NCBI RefSeq assembly: GCF_000759835.1
Contig: NZ_BBNB01000008.1
Location: 142,744 to 206,743 of the forward strand
DNA length: 64,000 nt
Origin: Citrobacter sedlakii NBRC 105722
GTDB lineage: Bacteria; Pseudomonadota; Gammaproteobacteria; Enterobacterales; Enterobacteriaceae
Direction: 5' to 3'
The notes under the pieces were generated by a model. It was not told the origin of the DNA. It worked only from the letters and a program-made list of their open reading frames with translations, and did not search any database. Both the position numbers and the translations under genes were made by a program. Positions 22,459-32,093 of this stretch are shown here, one piece after another (within the stretch, counting starts at the first letter, position 1; every line of letters starts with the position of its first letter).

Positions 22459-22484
22459 AAAAAAAATAGCCCACCAGAAAGGTG
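22459..22484 (-). terminator. ascG terminator
   Basis: On the minus strand, the hairpin CACC-TTTCT-GGTG is followed by GGCTA and eight Ts. A longer perfect 8-bp stem (TCATCGTC/GACGATGA, 22485-22506) lies just before it. Confidence 0.65.
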
Positions 22485-22519
22485 TCATCGTCACGAATGA
22501 CGATGACGGATGACAACCC

Positions 22520-23533
22520 TTACTGACCCGAGCGGGAAATCAGGGAATCACGTGGGATAAGCGTACCGGTAAAGGTCTTCGGCGGCGTGAACGCCCCGCC
22601 ATCGAGCATAAAGATGAGACGCCCCATGGTTTCCTGAATCATCTCGGTCACCGGGATCTTCACGCTGGAAAGCGCCGGAAGGGTATACGGCGCCAACGCA
22701 ATGTCATCGAAACCGATCACCGACACCTGCGCCGGTACCGCCAGCCCGCTGTCGTGTAACTGCTTCATCGCGCCGATCGCCATGTCGTCATTACTGGCGA
22801 CCAGCGCGGTAAAGGCCGCATTGCGCGAGAGCAGCGTTTTTACCCCCGCCGCGCCGCAGGCTGGCGTCCATTTGCCTTTGACGATCAGTCGTTCGTCGAC
22901 GGCGATACCGTGTCGGGTCAGCGCGTCTTTATAGCCTGACAAACGCTCAACCCCGGTGGGCGAATCCATCGAGCCGGTAATAAAGGCGATGTGCCGGTGC
23001 CCGGCAGCAATCAGTTCCGCCACCGCGTTGAAACTGGTTTGCTTATGATCGCACCAGACGCAGTGGCTGCTGTTTTTACGCAGCCGGCGGTTCAGCACCA
23101 TAATCGGTTGCGAATGGCTATCAATGATCTCATCGATCTCATCGACGCTGAGAAAACGCGGATAAATCATGATCGCGTCGCAGCGCAAATCCAGCAGGTA
23201 CTGAATCGCCTGGCGCTCTTCCCTGGCGCTGTGTTTACCATCGGCCAACAGCAACTGACGTCCTTTGTCCTCCGCCATCCGCGCGGTATGAAACAATAGC
23301 TCGCTAAAATAGACGCCATAATAAAGGGTATTGGTCACCACCAGGCCGAGCGTCTGGGTGGATTTCGCCGCCAGACTGCGCGCCAGAAGATTGGGACGAT
23401 AACCGCTTTCTTCTACCGCCTGAAACACGCGATCTTTTGTCTCCTGGCTGACGTAGCCATTCCCTGAAAGCACCCGCGAAACCGTCGCTTTCGACACCCC
23501 GGCCCGCTTCGCTACCTCCAGCATCGTCGTCAT
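22520..23533 (-). CDS. ascG: LacI-family repressor AscG
   Basis: Represses the ascFB aryl-beta-glucoside operon. 337 residues (E. coli 336). The LacI-type helix-turn-helix is at the N-terminus (MLEVAKRAGVSKATVSRVLSGNGYVS) with the hinge helix RSLAAKST near residue 53, followed by the periplasmic-binding-protein fold with VIGFDDIALAPY. Divergent from ascF; operator and CRP site lie between them. Confidence 0.95.
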   Translation of the reverse strand: MTTMLEVAKRAGVSKATVSRVLSGNGYVSQETKDRVFQAVEESGYRPNLLARSLAAKSTQTLGLVVTNTLYYGVYFSELLFHTARMAEDKGRQLLLADGKHSAREERQAIQYLLDLRCDAIMIYPRFLSVDEIDEIIDSHSQPIMVLNRRLRKNSSHCVWCDHKQTSFNAVAELIAAGHRHIAFITGSMDSPTGVERLSGYKDALTRHGIAVDERLIVKGKWTPACGAAGVKTLLSRNAAFTALVASNDDMAIGAMKQLHDSGLAVPAQVSVIGFDDIALAPYTLPALSSVKIPVTEMIQETMGRLIFMLDGGAFTPPKTFTGTLIPRDSLISRSGQ

Positions 23534-23621
23534 ATTTTATCTTCCTTTTCCCGCAATGTGACGCAGTGTACTGCACCGCTGCGTGGTTGTCCCTGATGGT
23601 AAAACAGAGGCAAAAAACATA

Positions 23622-23637
23622 AGTGATAAAAATCACA
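23622..23637. promoter_or_regulatory. CRP site in the ascG-ascF region
   Basis: AGTGATAAAAATCACA: half-sites GTGA and TCACA at the standard 6-bp spacing. It fits catabolite control of the beta-glucoside operon. Confidence 0.75.
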
Positions 23638-23698
23638 CTTATGAAAAATAGTAATTTTTATCTATTGCCGAACAAAGACAAACTATTCATGATTTTGT

Positions 23699-23712
23699 GG
23701 AACCGGTTTCTC
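23699..23712. promoter_or_regulatory. AscG operator
   Basis: GGAACCGGTTTCTC, centred on the palindrome AACCGGTT (23701-23708). This is the LacI/GalR-family type operator expected for AscG. Confidence 0.75.
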
Positions 23713-23798
23713 ATAAGCGTTTCGTAACCGACGCTCGCTCACCCGACCGTACGGCATAAATTAAACGTACCCTACTGATAAAACAGGATAAAAATCCT

Positions 23799-25253
23799 AT
23801 GTCAAAAAACTATGCAGCGCTGGCGCGCGCCGTGGTGACGGCTCTGGGCGGCGTCGACAATATCAGCGCAGTGACGCACTGCATGACGCGCCTGCGTTTC
23901 GTGATCAAAGATGATTCGCAGGTTGACGGCGCCACGTTGAAATCCATCAGCGGCGTACTCGGCGTTGTTCGCAGTGACAACCAGTGCCAGGTGATCATCG
24001 GCAATACCGTGTCCCAGGCTTATCGCGACGTCGTCAGCCTGCTGCCGGGCGAAATGCAGCCCGCAGAACCCGAAGGGAAACCGAAACTGACGCTGAAGCG
24101 GATAGGCGCGGGGATCCTTGATGCGCTGATCGGCACCATGTCGCCGCTGATCCCGGCGATTATCGGCGGATCAATGCTGAAACTGCTGGCCATGATCCTT
24201 GAGATGACTGGCGTACTGGAGAAAGGCTCCTCCACTCTGACACTTCTGACGGTGATTGGCGACGGCGCGTTCTTCTTCCTGCCGCTGATGGTCGCCGCGT
24301 CTGCCGCCATCAAATTCAAAACCAATATGTCGCTGGCCATCGCGATTGCGGGCGTGCTGGTGCATCCGAGCTTTATCGACCTGATGGCGAAAGCGGCGCA
24401 GGGCGAGCATGTGGAGTTTGCCCTAATCCCGGTCACGGCGGTGAAATATACCTATACGGTCATCCCGGCGCTGGTGATGACCTGGTGCTTGTCGTACATC
24501 GAACGCTGGGTCGATCGCATTACGCCTGCGGTCACCAAAAACTTCCTTAAACCGATGCTGATCGTGCTGATTGCCGCCCCGCTCGCTATCGTCCTGATCG
24601 GGCCGATTGGGATCTGGATCGGAAGCGCGATCTCTGCGCTGGTCTACACCATTCACGGCTATCTTGGCTGGCTCTCCGTTGCCATTATGGGAGCGCTCTG
24701 GCCGCTGCTGGTGATGACCGGGATGCACCGCGTTTTCACGCCGACCATCATTCAGACCATCGCCGAAACGGGCAAAGAAGGCATGGTGATGCCGTCTGAA
24801 ATCGGCGCGAATCTGTCGTTGGGCGGCTCCTCCCTTGCCGTGGCATGGAAAACTAAAAACCCGGAGCTGCGCCAGACCGCGCTGGCCGCTGCCGCCTCCG
24901 CCATCATGGCGGGCATTTCCGAACCGGCGCTGTACGGCGTGGCGGTACGTTTGAAACGTCCGCTGATCGCAAGCCTCATTAGCGGCTTTATCTGCGGCGC
25001 GGTCGCCGGTATGGCGGGGCTCGCCAGCCACTCCATGGCGGCGCCAGGCCTGTTTACCAGCGTACAGTTCTTTGATCCCACCAATCCGATGACCATTGTC
25101 TGGGTGTTTGGTGTTATGGCGCTGGCGGTGGTGCTGTCATTCGTGCTGACGCTACTGCTCGGCTTTGAAGACCTCCCCGTTGAAGACGCTGCCGCGCAGG
25201 CGCGGAAACACCACGGCGCCCAACCGAACACTGCAAAAGAGGCCAGCGTCTGA
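23799..25253 (+). CDS. ascF: Beta-glucoside PTS enzyme IIBC, AscF
   Basis: Imports and phosphorylates arbutin, salicin and cellobiose-type sugars. 484 residues. The N-terminal IIB domain has the phosphorylated cysteine in AVTHCMTRLRF (about residue 28); the IIC membrane domain follows from about 100 with eight or so helices and the motif MTGMHRVFTPTIIQ. No IIA domain is present, as in E. coli AscF. Followed by ascB after 22 bp. Confidence 0.95.
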   Translation: MSKNYAALARAVVTALGGVDNISAVTHCMTRLRFVIKDDSQVDGATLKSISGVLGVVRSDNQCQVIIGNTVSQAYRDVVSLLPGEMQPAEPEGKPKLTLKRIGAGILDALIGTMSPLIPAIIGGSMLKLLAMILEMTGVLEKGSSTLTLLTVIGDGAFFFLPLMVAASAAIKFKTNMSLAIAIAGVLVHPSFIDLMAKAAQGEHVEFALIPVTAVKYTYTVIPALVMTWCLSYIERWVDRITPAVTKNFLKPMLIVLIAAPLAIVLIGPIGIWIGSAISALVYTIHGYLGWLSVAIMGALWPLLVMTGMHRVFTPTIIQTIAETGKEGMVMPSEIGANLSLGGSSLAVAWKTKNPELRQTALAAAASAIMAGISEPALYGVAVRLKRPLIASLISGFICGAVAGMAGLASHSMAAPGLFTSVQFFDPTNPMTIVWVFGVMALAVVLSFVLTLLLGFEDLPVEDAAAQARKHHGAQPNTAKEASV

Positions 25254-25263
25254 CTGGCATTAA

Positions 25264-26700
<1,437 letters not shown>

Positions 26701-26706
26701 CCAGAT

Positions 26707-26729
26707 TGCCGGATGACCCTTATCCGGCA
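26707..26729. repeat. REP unit after ascB
   Basis: Single palindrome TGCCGGATGACCC with TTATCCGGCA just after the ascB stop. Confidence 0.6.
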
Positions 26730-26809
26730 GTTCCTTCCCTTTCGTTACATCTCTTGCATTTAAATTACGGAATCCGCCTTCCAGTTTCAGGTTTGCCCCG
26801 ACGCATTTT

Positions 26810-26829
26810 TACTGGCATTTTATACAGTA
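26810..26829 (+). promoter_or_regulatory. LexA box upstream of the symE-like gene
   Basis: TACTGGCATTTTATACAGTA: the CTG-N10-CAG core and palindromic TACTG/CAGTA ends match the SOS consensus. It ends 32 bp before the ATG of the SymE-like gene and overlaps a possible -10 (TATACA). Confidence 0.8.
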
Positions 26830-26861
26830 ATCACATCCACCGTGGTAACAAGGAATCGTTT

Positions 26862-27101
26862 ATGACGTTTGAAACTGACACGCATAATGCCGCAATCAGT
26901 AAACCGTTTCGTCGCCTAAAGGTCAGCTATGTCCGCAAGCGGCATGAAGATCGTAAAACCGGTAATACGCGGCGCTACAGTCGGCACGCATCGTTGACCA
27001 TCAACGGAGACTGGCTGGAACAGGCGGGGTTTCCCACCGGAACGATCGTTAATGTGGCGGTAATGCACGGAAAACTGATTATTGAGCAGGCGAAAGAGTA
27101 A
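26862..27101 (+). CDS. SymE-family (type I toxin-like) protein
   Basis: 79-residue basic protein. Residues 18-75 match the SymE domain: LKVSY at the start, then SLTINGDWLEQAGFPTGTIV and VMHGKLIIEQ, the AbrB/MazE-like fold of E. coli SymE. SymE is an SOS-induced toxin acting on RNA or the nucleoid, kept low by antisense RNA SymR. This copy is shorter than E. coli SymE (113) because it lacks the C-terminal tail, and it sits between ascB and hycI rather than near restriction genes. ATG at 26862 has AAGGA ahead. Whether it is toxic is unknown. Confidence 0.8.
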   Translation: MTFETDTHNAAISKPFRRLKVSYVRKRHEDRKTGNTRRYSRHASLTINGDWLEQAGFPTGTIVNVAVMHGKLIIEQAKE

Positions 27102-27188
27102 AGAGCACGGCATAGCGCGGAGACAACCACAGAAGCCTGATGATGTTTCGCTTATCCGCCTGACGCACTGAATTGATGGAGAACCGTT

Positions 27189-27222
27189 TGCCGGATAAGG
27201 CGCTGACAGCGCTATCCGGCAA
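27189..27222. repeat. REP unit between symE-like gene and hycI
   Basis: Palindrome TGCCGGATAAGGCGCTGAC with AGCGCTATCCGGCA, downstream of both convergent genes. Confidence 0.65.
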
Positions 27223-27251
27223 TGTGCTTTCGCGGTTTCAGTCGCCTGAAA

Positions 27252-27722
27252 TCACGCCTCCTGCGTCTCAAGCTGAGCGAAACCGCCCTGCCCTTCCCAT
27301 CCGGCAAGGCGTTGATAGACGGTTTCCACCGCATCCTTGATCGGCTGGGTCATCGGATAATAAAAACCGACGATATCCGGCTGAATGCCTAAGAATATCA
27401 CTTCGCCGACATCGTCTCTGAGCTGGTCGATGAGATAGTTCAGCGGCATATTGTGGGTGGTCATCATGAACATTTCGGCGATGTCATCAGGATCGATAAC
27501 GCGGATCTCTCCGGGATTCAGTCCCATATCGGTCGCGTCGACGATCAGCAGCCGATCCGGTCGCAGCTCGCGGATCGCCACGATGTCGTTTTCTGGCGCG
27601 CTACCGCCGTCAATCACGACCCAACCTCCCTGTGGCTGGGCGGCGCATTTCTCCGCCAGCAGCGGACCCGCGCCATCGTCGCCCATCATACTGTTACCGA
27701 CGCACAATAAAACATCAGTCAC
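27252..27722 (-). CDS. hycI: Hydrogenase 3 maturation protease HycI
   Basis: Removes the C-terminal 32 residues of HycE after nickel insertion. 156 residues as in E. coli. The nickel-sensing residues are Asp16 (NSMMGDDGAG), Asp62 (IVDATDMG) and His90 (MMTTHNMPL). Last gene of hycABCDEFGHI; overlaps hycH by 8 bp. Confidence 0.96.
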   Translation of the reverse strand: MTDVLLCVGNSMMGDDGAGPLLAEKCAAQPQGGWVVIDGGSAPENDIVAIRELRPDRLLIVDATDMGLNPGEIRVIDPDDIAEMFMMTTHNMPLNYLIDQLRDDVGEVIFLGIQPDIVGFYYPMTQPIKDAVETVYQRLAGWEGQGGFAQLETQEA

Positions 27723-28125
27723 GCAGCCTCCTCACCATCAGATAAATGGCGCTTTCCTGGTGAATATCATGCAACATGCCGAGCATTTGTTTACTCCACG
27801 CCTGCTGCTGCGGAGTTTGCCGCGCGAGCGCATTGTCAAACGCCCGCGCCAGCATTTGCACATGATTAAAATCGATCACGATCTCGCCGTACTTCGGCAC
27901 CCCTTCCATTTTCCGCCGAGCTTCGCTGCCTGCTTCCAGCGTGGCAATCCATGCAAGATACGCATCCCATGGGCAGGTCAACGCCGCCTCCAGGCAGTCG
28001 ATGACCCCCAGGTGGTGACCAATCGCCAGGCTGTAATAGACAACCTGCTGCGCCTCGGCGGGCGTTGCATCGTTCTCATCAATAAACTTACGGCTCAGTT
28101 GACTGAACACCACCGTTTCACTCAT
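27715..28125 (-). CDS. hycH: Formate hydrogenlyase maturation protein HycH
   Basis: 136-residue cytoplasmic protein needed for hydrogenase 3 assembly, probably acting on the HycE precursor. The length equals E. coli HycH. No catalytic motif is evident. Overlaps hycG by 4 bp and hycI by 8 bp. Confidence 0.94.
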   Translation of the reverse strand: MSETVVFSQLSRKFIDENDATPAEAQQVVYYSLAIGHHLGVIDCLEAALTCPWDAYLAWIATLEAGSEARRKMEGVPKYGEIVIDFNHVQMLARAFDNALARQTPQQQAWSKQMLGMLHDIHQESAIYLMVRRLRD

Positions 28126-28889
28126 CGGATGCGAGCCTCCTCAACAACCTGGTTCAGATGGGTAACGATCTCGGTCAGGCGCGGATCGTTTTCCGCCTCC
28201 AGCCAGCGCGCCACCTGATGCTCTCCTTTACCTAACTGGTTGAGATAATCGTCGGCGATCTGTCGCCCATAACGGTAACCCGCCAGTCGGCGCGCCGCGC
28301 GATCCACCTTCACACGCAGCGGCTGCACCATGTCAGGATGCAAAATTTCCGCCGCCTGTTCGTCACATTCCCCCGGCGCGCGCGCATGGATTTTTTGCTC
28401 CAGCAGCCCCAGCGCCATCGCAAAACCGTACAGCGTTGCCGCAGGGGTGGGAGGACAACCCGGAATGTAGACATCGACCGGCACGATTTTATCGGTACCG
28501 CCCCAGACGCAGTACAGGTCGTGGAAAATCCCGCCGCTGTTGCCGCAAGCGCCATAAGAGATGCAAATCTTCGGGTCCGGCGCGGACTGCCATGCGCGCA
28601 GCGCTGGAGAACGCATCGCGCGGGTCACCGCGCCGGTAAACAGCAGTATGTCCGCATGGCGCGGCGACGGAACTACCTTGATGCCGAAGCGTTCGGCGTC
28701 AAACAACGGTGACAGGGTGGCGAAAATTTCTATTTCGCAGCCGTTACAGCCGCCACAGTCCACGCGGTAAACGTAAGCCGAACGCTTGATGTTTTTCAGT
28801 AACGACGCCTTCATGCTGGCGATGGATTCATCCACCGTCATCGGCACCGGAATGCCGTTGGCGTCGCGTGGGCCTAATAATGTGCTCAT
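28122..28889 (-). CDS. hycG: Hydrogenase 3 small subunit HycG
   Basis: Small subunit of hydrogenase 3, homologous to NuoB of complex I, carrying the proximal 4Fe-4S cluster. 255 residues. Cluster cysteines are in DCGGCNGCE (near 47), YGACGNSGG and PGCPPTP. Overlaps hycF by 1 bp and hycH by 4 bp. Confidence 0.96.
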   Translation of the reverse strand: MSTLLGPRDANGIPVPMTVDESIASMKASLLKNIKRSAYVYRVDCGGCNGCEIEIFATLSPLFDAERFGIKVVPSPRHADILLFTGAVTRAMRSPALRAWQSAPDPKICISYGACGNSGGIFHDLYCVWGGTDKIVPVDVYIPGCPPTPAATLYGFAMALGLLEQKIHARAPGECDEQAAEILHPDMVQPLRVKVDRAARRLAGYRYGRQIADDYLNQLGKGEHQVARWLEAENDPRLTEIVTHLNQVVEEARIR

Positions 28890-29431
28890 CAGCTGGCCTC
28901 TTTCATATGGCGAGTCAGTTCAATACGGTCGGACGGCACCAAGCATTTCTGACGCTTGCAGTCCGGGCAGGTCTCAAAACTTTCACGGTGATGCTCCGCA
29001 CGGCTGTCGCCGTTATGCTTCAGCAGGGCGATGGCGTAGTCGATCTCCTTTTGCACCGCGAAAGGACGGTTGCATACGCGGCAGTTGCACAGCGCAAAGC
29101 GAGACTGCTGCAGGAAATCCTCTTTTTTCCACACCGCCAGTTCATATTCCTGAGAAAGCCGGATCGCCGCCGTCGGGCAGACTTCTTCACAGCGCCCGCA
29201 GAAAATGCAGCGTCCGAGATTGAACTGCCAGGCCAGTTCATTAGCGGCCAGATCGGTTTCAACGGTCAGCGCATTCGACGGACAGGCGTTAACACAGGCC
29301 GCGCAGCCAATGCACTGCTGCGGGTTGTGCTCCGGTTTGCCGCGGAAATTTTTATCAACCGCAATCGGCTCCAGCGGATAAGACGACGTCGGCGCGCCGG
29401 TTTTAATCACTTTTTTGATAAAGGTAAACAT
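28889..29431 (-). CDS. hycF: Formate hydrogenlyase iron-sulfur subunit HycF
   Basis: 180-residue ferredoxin-type subunit related to NuoI. Two CX2CX2CX3CP clusters: [12 protein letters not shown] (near 41) and [12 protein letters not shown] (near 76). The C-terminal half has four more cysteines ([15 protein letters not shown]), which may bind zinc. 9 bp downstream of hycE. Confidence 0.96.
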   Translation of the reverse strand: MFTFIKKVIKTGAPTSSYPLEPIAVDKNFRGKPEHNPQQCIGCAACVNACPSNALTVETDLAANELAWQFNLGRCIFCGRCEEVCPTAAIRLSQEYELAVWKKEDFLQQSRFALCNCRVCNRPFAVQKEIDYAIALLKHNGDSRAEHHRESFETCPDCKRQKCLVPSDRIELTRHMKEAS

Positions 29432-29440
29432 GGCGACTCC

Positions 29441-31150
29441 TTATTTCAGCGGCGAGTTTTTACGCTCAATGCTGTAGCGCTCAAGTTCTTTGTACGGCAC
29501 GACCTTGCTTTTCTTCTTGCGCACATCAACCACGGTCATGCGGTCGGTACAGGAGTAGCAAGGATCGAGGCTACCGATAATCAGCGGCGCGTCGGAAACG
29601 GTGTTGCCGCGCAGCATGTAACGCAGGGTCGGCCAGTTGGCGTAGGTTGCCGCACGGCAGCGCCAGCGGTACAACTTCTGGTTGTCGCCGGTCATGCTCC
29701 AGTGGATATCATCCCCACGTGGCGCTTCCGAGAAGCCCAGCGCGAAGCGGTGCGGAATGTAGGTGAACCCTTCCACCATCAGCGGGCCGCCCGGCAGGTT
29801 GTCCAGACCGAAGTCGATCATGTTCAACGAAGTGTAAACCTCGTTAATACGCACTTTCAGACGAGAAATCACGTCGCAGCCTTGCTCACTGTGGACTTCC
29901 ATCGGCAGCAGACCGTAACCAACGAACGGGTGATCGGCGCGGGTATCACGGGCATGACCGCTGGCGCGCACCATCGGACCGACGTTGCTGAAGTCGCGGG
30001 CAATTTCCGGGTCAAGACGACCGATACCCACGGTGCGCTGCTCCATGTTGGGCGTGCTGAGCAGCATATCCACCAGTTCCTGTACGTCGCGACGCATCTG
30101 CTGGGCCAGTTGACGGGTCTGGATCATGTCGTCCTTCAGCAGGTCACGACGAATTCCGCCGATCAGATTAAGACCGTAAGTTTTACGCGCGCCAGTGAGG
30201 ATCTCCGCCATTTTCATGGAGGTTTCACGCACGCGGAAAAACTGCATAAAGCCGGAGTCAAACCCGGTGAAGTGACAGGCCAGACCGAGGTTCAGAAGAT
30301 GGGAGTGCAGACGCTCCACCTCCAGCAGAATGGCGCGGATCATCTGCGCGCGTTCCGGCACCTGAATGCCCATCGCGTTTTCAACGGAAGTGGTGTAGGC
30401 GGTGCTGTGAGCGAAACCGCAGATACCGCACACGCGATCCGAAAGGAAAGTCACCTCGTTGTAACCCATGCGGGTTTCCGCCAGCTTTTCCATCCCACGG
30501 TGGACGTAGAACAGACGGTAGTCGGCGTCGATAATGTTTTCGCCATCGACGAACAGGCGGAAGTGTCCCGGCTCGTCAGAGGTGACATGCAGTGGGCCGA
30601 TCGGCACCACGTTGTTTTTCTTGTCGCCCAACTCGTTGATAAACTCGTAGGTTTCAGCGTCGGTCGTCGGCGCGGGGCGCTGGCGATAGTCCATACTGTC
30701 TTTACGCAGTGGGTAGAGTTCGTCCGGCCAGTCGTCCGGCAGCACCAGACGGCGCTCATCCGGCAGACCGACCGGGATCAGCCCGTACATATCGCGCACT
30801 TCGCGCTCGCCCCAGACGGCAGCGGGCACGCGCGGCGTAACAGACGGATATTCCGGTTTGTTCGGGTCCACTTCCACACGCACAGTGATCCAGCACTTCT
30901 GGCCCTGCTCCATCGACAGCACGTAGTAAACCGCGTAATGCCCGCACAGCTGGCGTTCGTCATTACCGAATAAGACCGAGAGCCAGCCGCCCTGTTTATA
31001 GTAGAGAAACTCAACCACTTCCGGCAGGTAATTCACCTTCACGGTAAGGGTGAGCTGATCTCGGGTCTGCCAGGCTTCGTCCAGCACCACGCCAGGAAAA
31101 GCCTGGTGCAGCGCCGCAAGGTAGTGTTGACCTAATTTTTCTTCAGACAT
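29441..31150 (-). CDS. hycE: Hydrogenase 3 large subunit HycE
   Basis: Catalytic NiFe subunit that reduces protons to H2. 569 residues from the ATG at 31150 (MSEEKLGQ), the E. coli length; a longer open frame to 31429 lies inside hycD and is rejected. The N-terminal part is NuoC-like (to about 170), the rest NuoD-like. Nickel ligands are in CGICGFAH and DPCYSCTDR. The precursor tail starting MTVVDVRKKK after that Arg is 32 residues long and is what HycI removes. Confidence 0.98.
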   Translation of the reverse strand: MSEEKLGQHYLAALHQAFPGVVLDEAWQTRDQLTLTVKVNYLPEVVEFLYYKQGGWLSVLFGNDERQLCGHYAVYYVLSMEQGQKCWITVRVEVDPNKPEYPSVTPRVPAAVWGEREVRDMYGLIPVGLPDERRLVLPDDWPDELYPLRKDSMDYRQRPAPTTDAETYEFINELGDKKNNVVPIGPLHVTSDEPGHFRLFVDGENIIDADYRLFYVHRGMEKLAETRMGYNEVTFLSDRVCGICGFAHSTAYTTSVENAMGIQVPERAQMIRAILLEVERLHSHLLNLGLACHFTGFDSGFMQFFRVRETSMKMAEILTGARKTYGLNLIGGIRRDLLKDDMIQTRQLAQQMRRDVQELVDMLLSTPNMEQRTVGIGRLDPEIARDFSNVGPMVRASGHARDTRADHPFVGYGLLPMEVHSEQGCDVISRLKVRINEVYTSLNMIDFGLDNLPGGPLMVEGFTYIPHRFALGFSEAPRGDDIHWSMTGDNQKLYRWRCRAATYANWPTLRYMLRGNTVSDAPLIIGSLDPCYSCTDRMTVVDVRKKKSKVVPYKELERYSIERKNSPLK

Positions 31151-31167
31151 GCTCAAACTCTCTTCAA

Positions 31168-32091
31168 TCACGCCACCAGCAAGGAGACGAACGCTAAAAA
31201 CGCAAACCCAAAACCGGCCCAGGTCACGCGGGAAGTGGCGCAAAAACGCAAACGCGCCATGCTGTTTTCGAACAGGGCGATCGCCAGCACGCCGATGAAC
31301 AACTTGGCGACGGCAATCACCAGCGCCAGCAGCAGACCGCCCATGCTGAACGTTTCCATTTGCCCCCACGGCAGGAACACGCCGACGAACATCTGCAACA
31401 CCACCAGTTGCTTGAGGCTGATGCCCCATTTCAGTACCGCAAAGCCGCTACCGCTATATTCCGTCAGCGGGCCTTCCTGCAGCTCCTGCTCCGCTTCCGC
31501 CAGGTCAAACGGCAGTTTGCCCATCTCGATAAAGGTGGCGAACGCGCAGGCGCACAGCGCAAGGATCAGCGGGATACTGCGGGCCGCAGGCCAGTGGTAA
31601 ATCGTGTCGGTGATATTGCTGATGTGGGTGGAACCCGCCACCTGCGCAGCGACCCACAGCCCCAGCAACAGAATCGGTTCCACCAGCACGCCGAGCATCG
31701 CTTCACGGCTGGCACCGATGGCGGTGAACGGACTGCCGGTATCCAGACCGGCGATGGCGAAAAAGAAACGGGCGATGGCGAACAGGTAAATCAGGGTGAT
31801 CAGATCGCCCAGTTGCGGCAGCGGCGAACCGACGGTCACCACCGGCAGCGCGGTGGCGATAGTCAGCATCACGCCAACCATCACAAACGGCGTCAGACGA
31901 AACACCCAGCCGGAATCGGCAGGGGCGATGCTTTGTCGACCGAGCAGTTTGATAATGTCGCGGTACTCCTGCAGAACGCCCGGCCCGCGGCGATTGTGCA
32001 GACGGGCGCGCGCCACGCGGGTCACGCCGGACAACAGCGGCGCAGCGGCAAATAACACCAGCGCCTGAATTAACGGATATAAGACACTCAT
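31168..32091 (-). CDS. hycD: Hydrogenase 3 membrane subunit HycD
   Basis: Integral membrane subunit homologous to NuoH of complex I, anchoring the hydrogenase arm. 307 residues with about eight membrane helices. The quinone-site-like loop region ELPFDLAE appears as GKLPFDLAEAEQELQEG, and TEYSGSGFAVLKWG is conserved. 2 bp after hycC, 17 bp before hycE. Confidence 0.96.
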   Translation of the reverse strand: MSVLYPLIQALVLFAAAPLLSGVTRVARARLHNRRGPGVLQEYRDIIKLLGRQSIAPADSGWVFRLTPFVMVGVMLTIATALPVVTVGSPLPQLGDLITLIYLFAIARFFFAIAGLDTGSPFTAIGASREAMLGVLVEPILLLGLWVAAQVAGSTHISNITDTIYHWPAARSIPLILALCACAFATFIEMGKLPFDLAEAEQELQEGPLTEYSGSGFAVLKWGISLKQLVVLQMFVGVFLPWGQMETFSMGGLLLALVIAVAKLFIGVLAIALFENSMARLRFCATSRVTWAGFGFAFLAFVSLLVA

Positions 32092-32093
32092 TC

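Noticed and set aside
24423..25031. 202-codon minus-strand open frame opposite ascF
   Set aside because: Shadow of the PTS membrane domain.
28868..30973. 701-codon plus-strand open frame opposite hycE-hycF
   Set aside because: It is the antisense shadow of two strongly conserved hydrogenase genes; composition is Arg/His-rich and no family is recognisable.
31151..31429. N-terminal extension of HycE by 93 residues
   Set aside because: It lies inside hycD in another frame; MSEEKLGQ at 31150 gives the exact family length.
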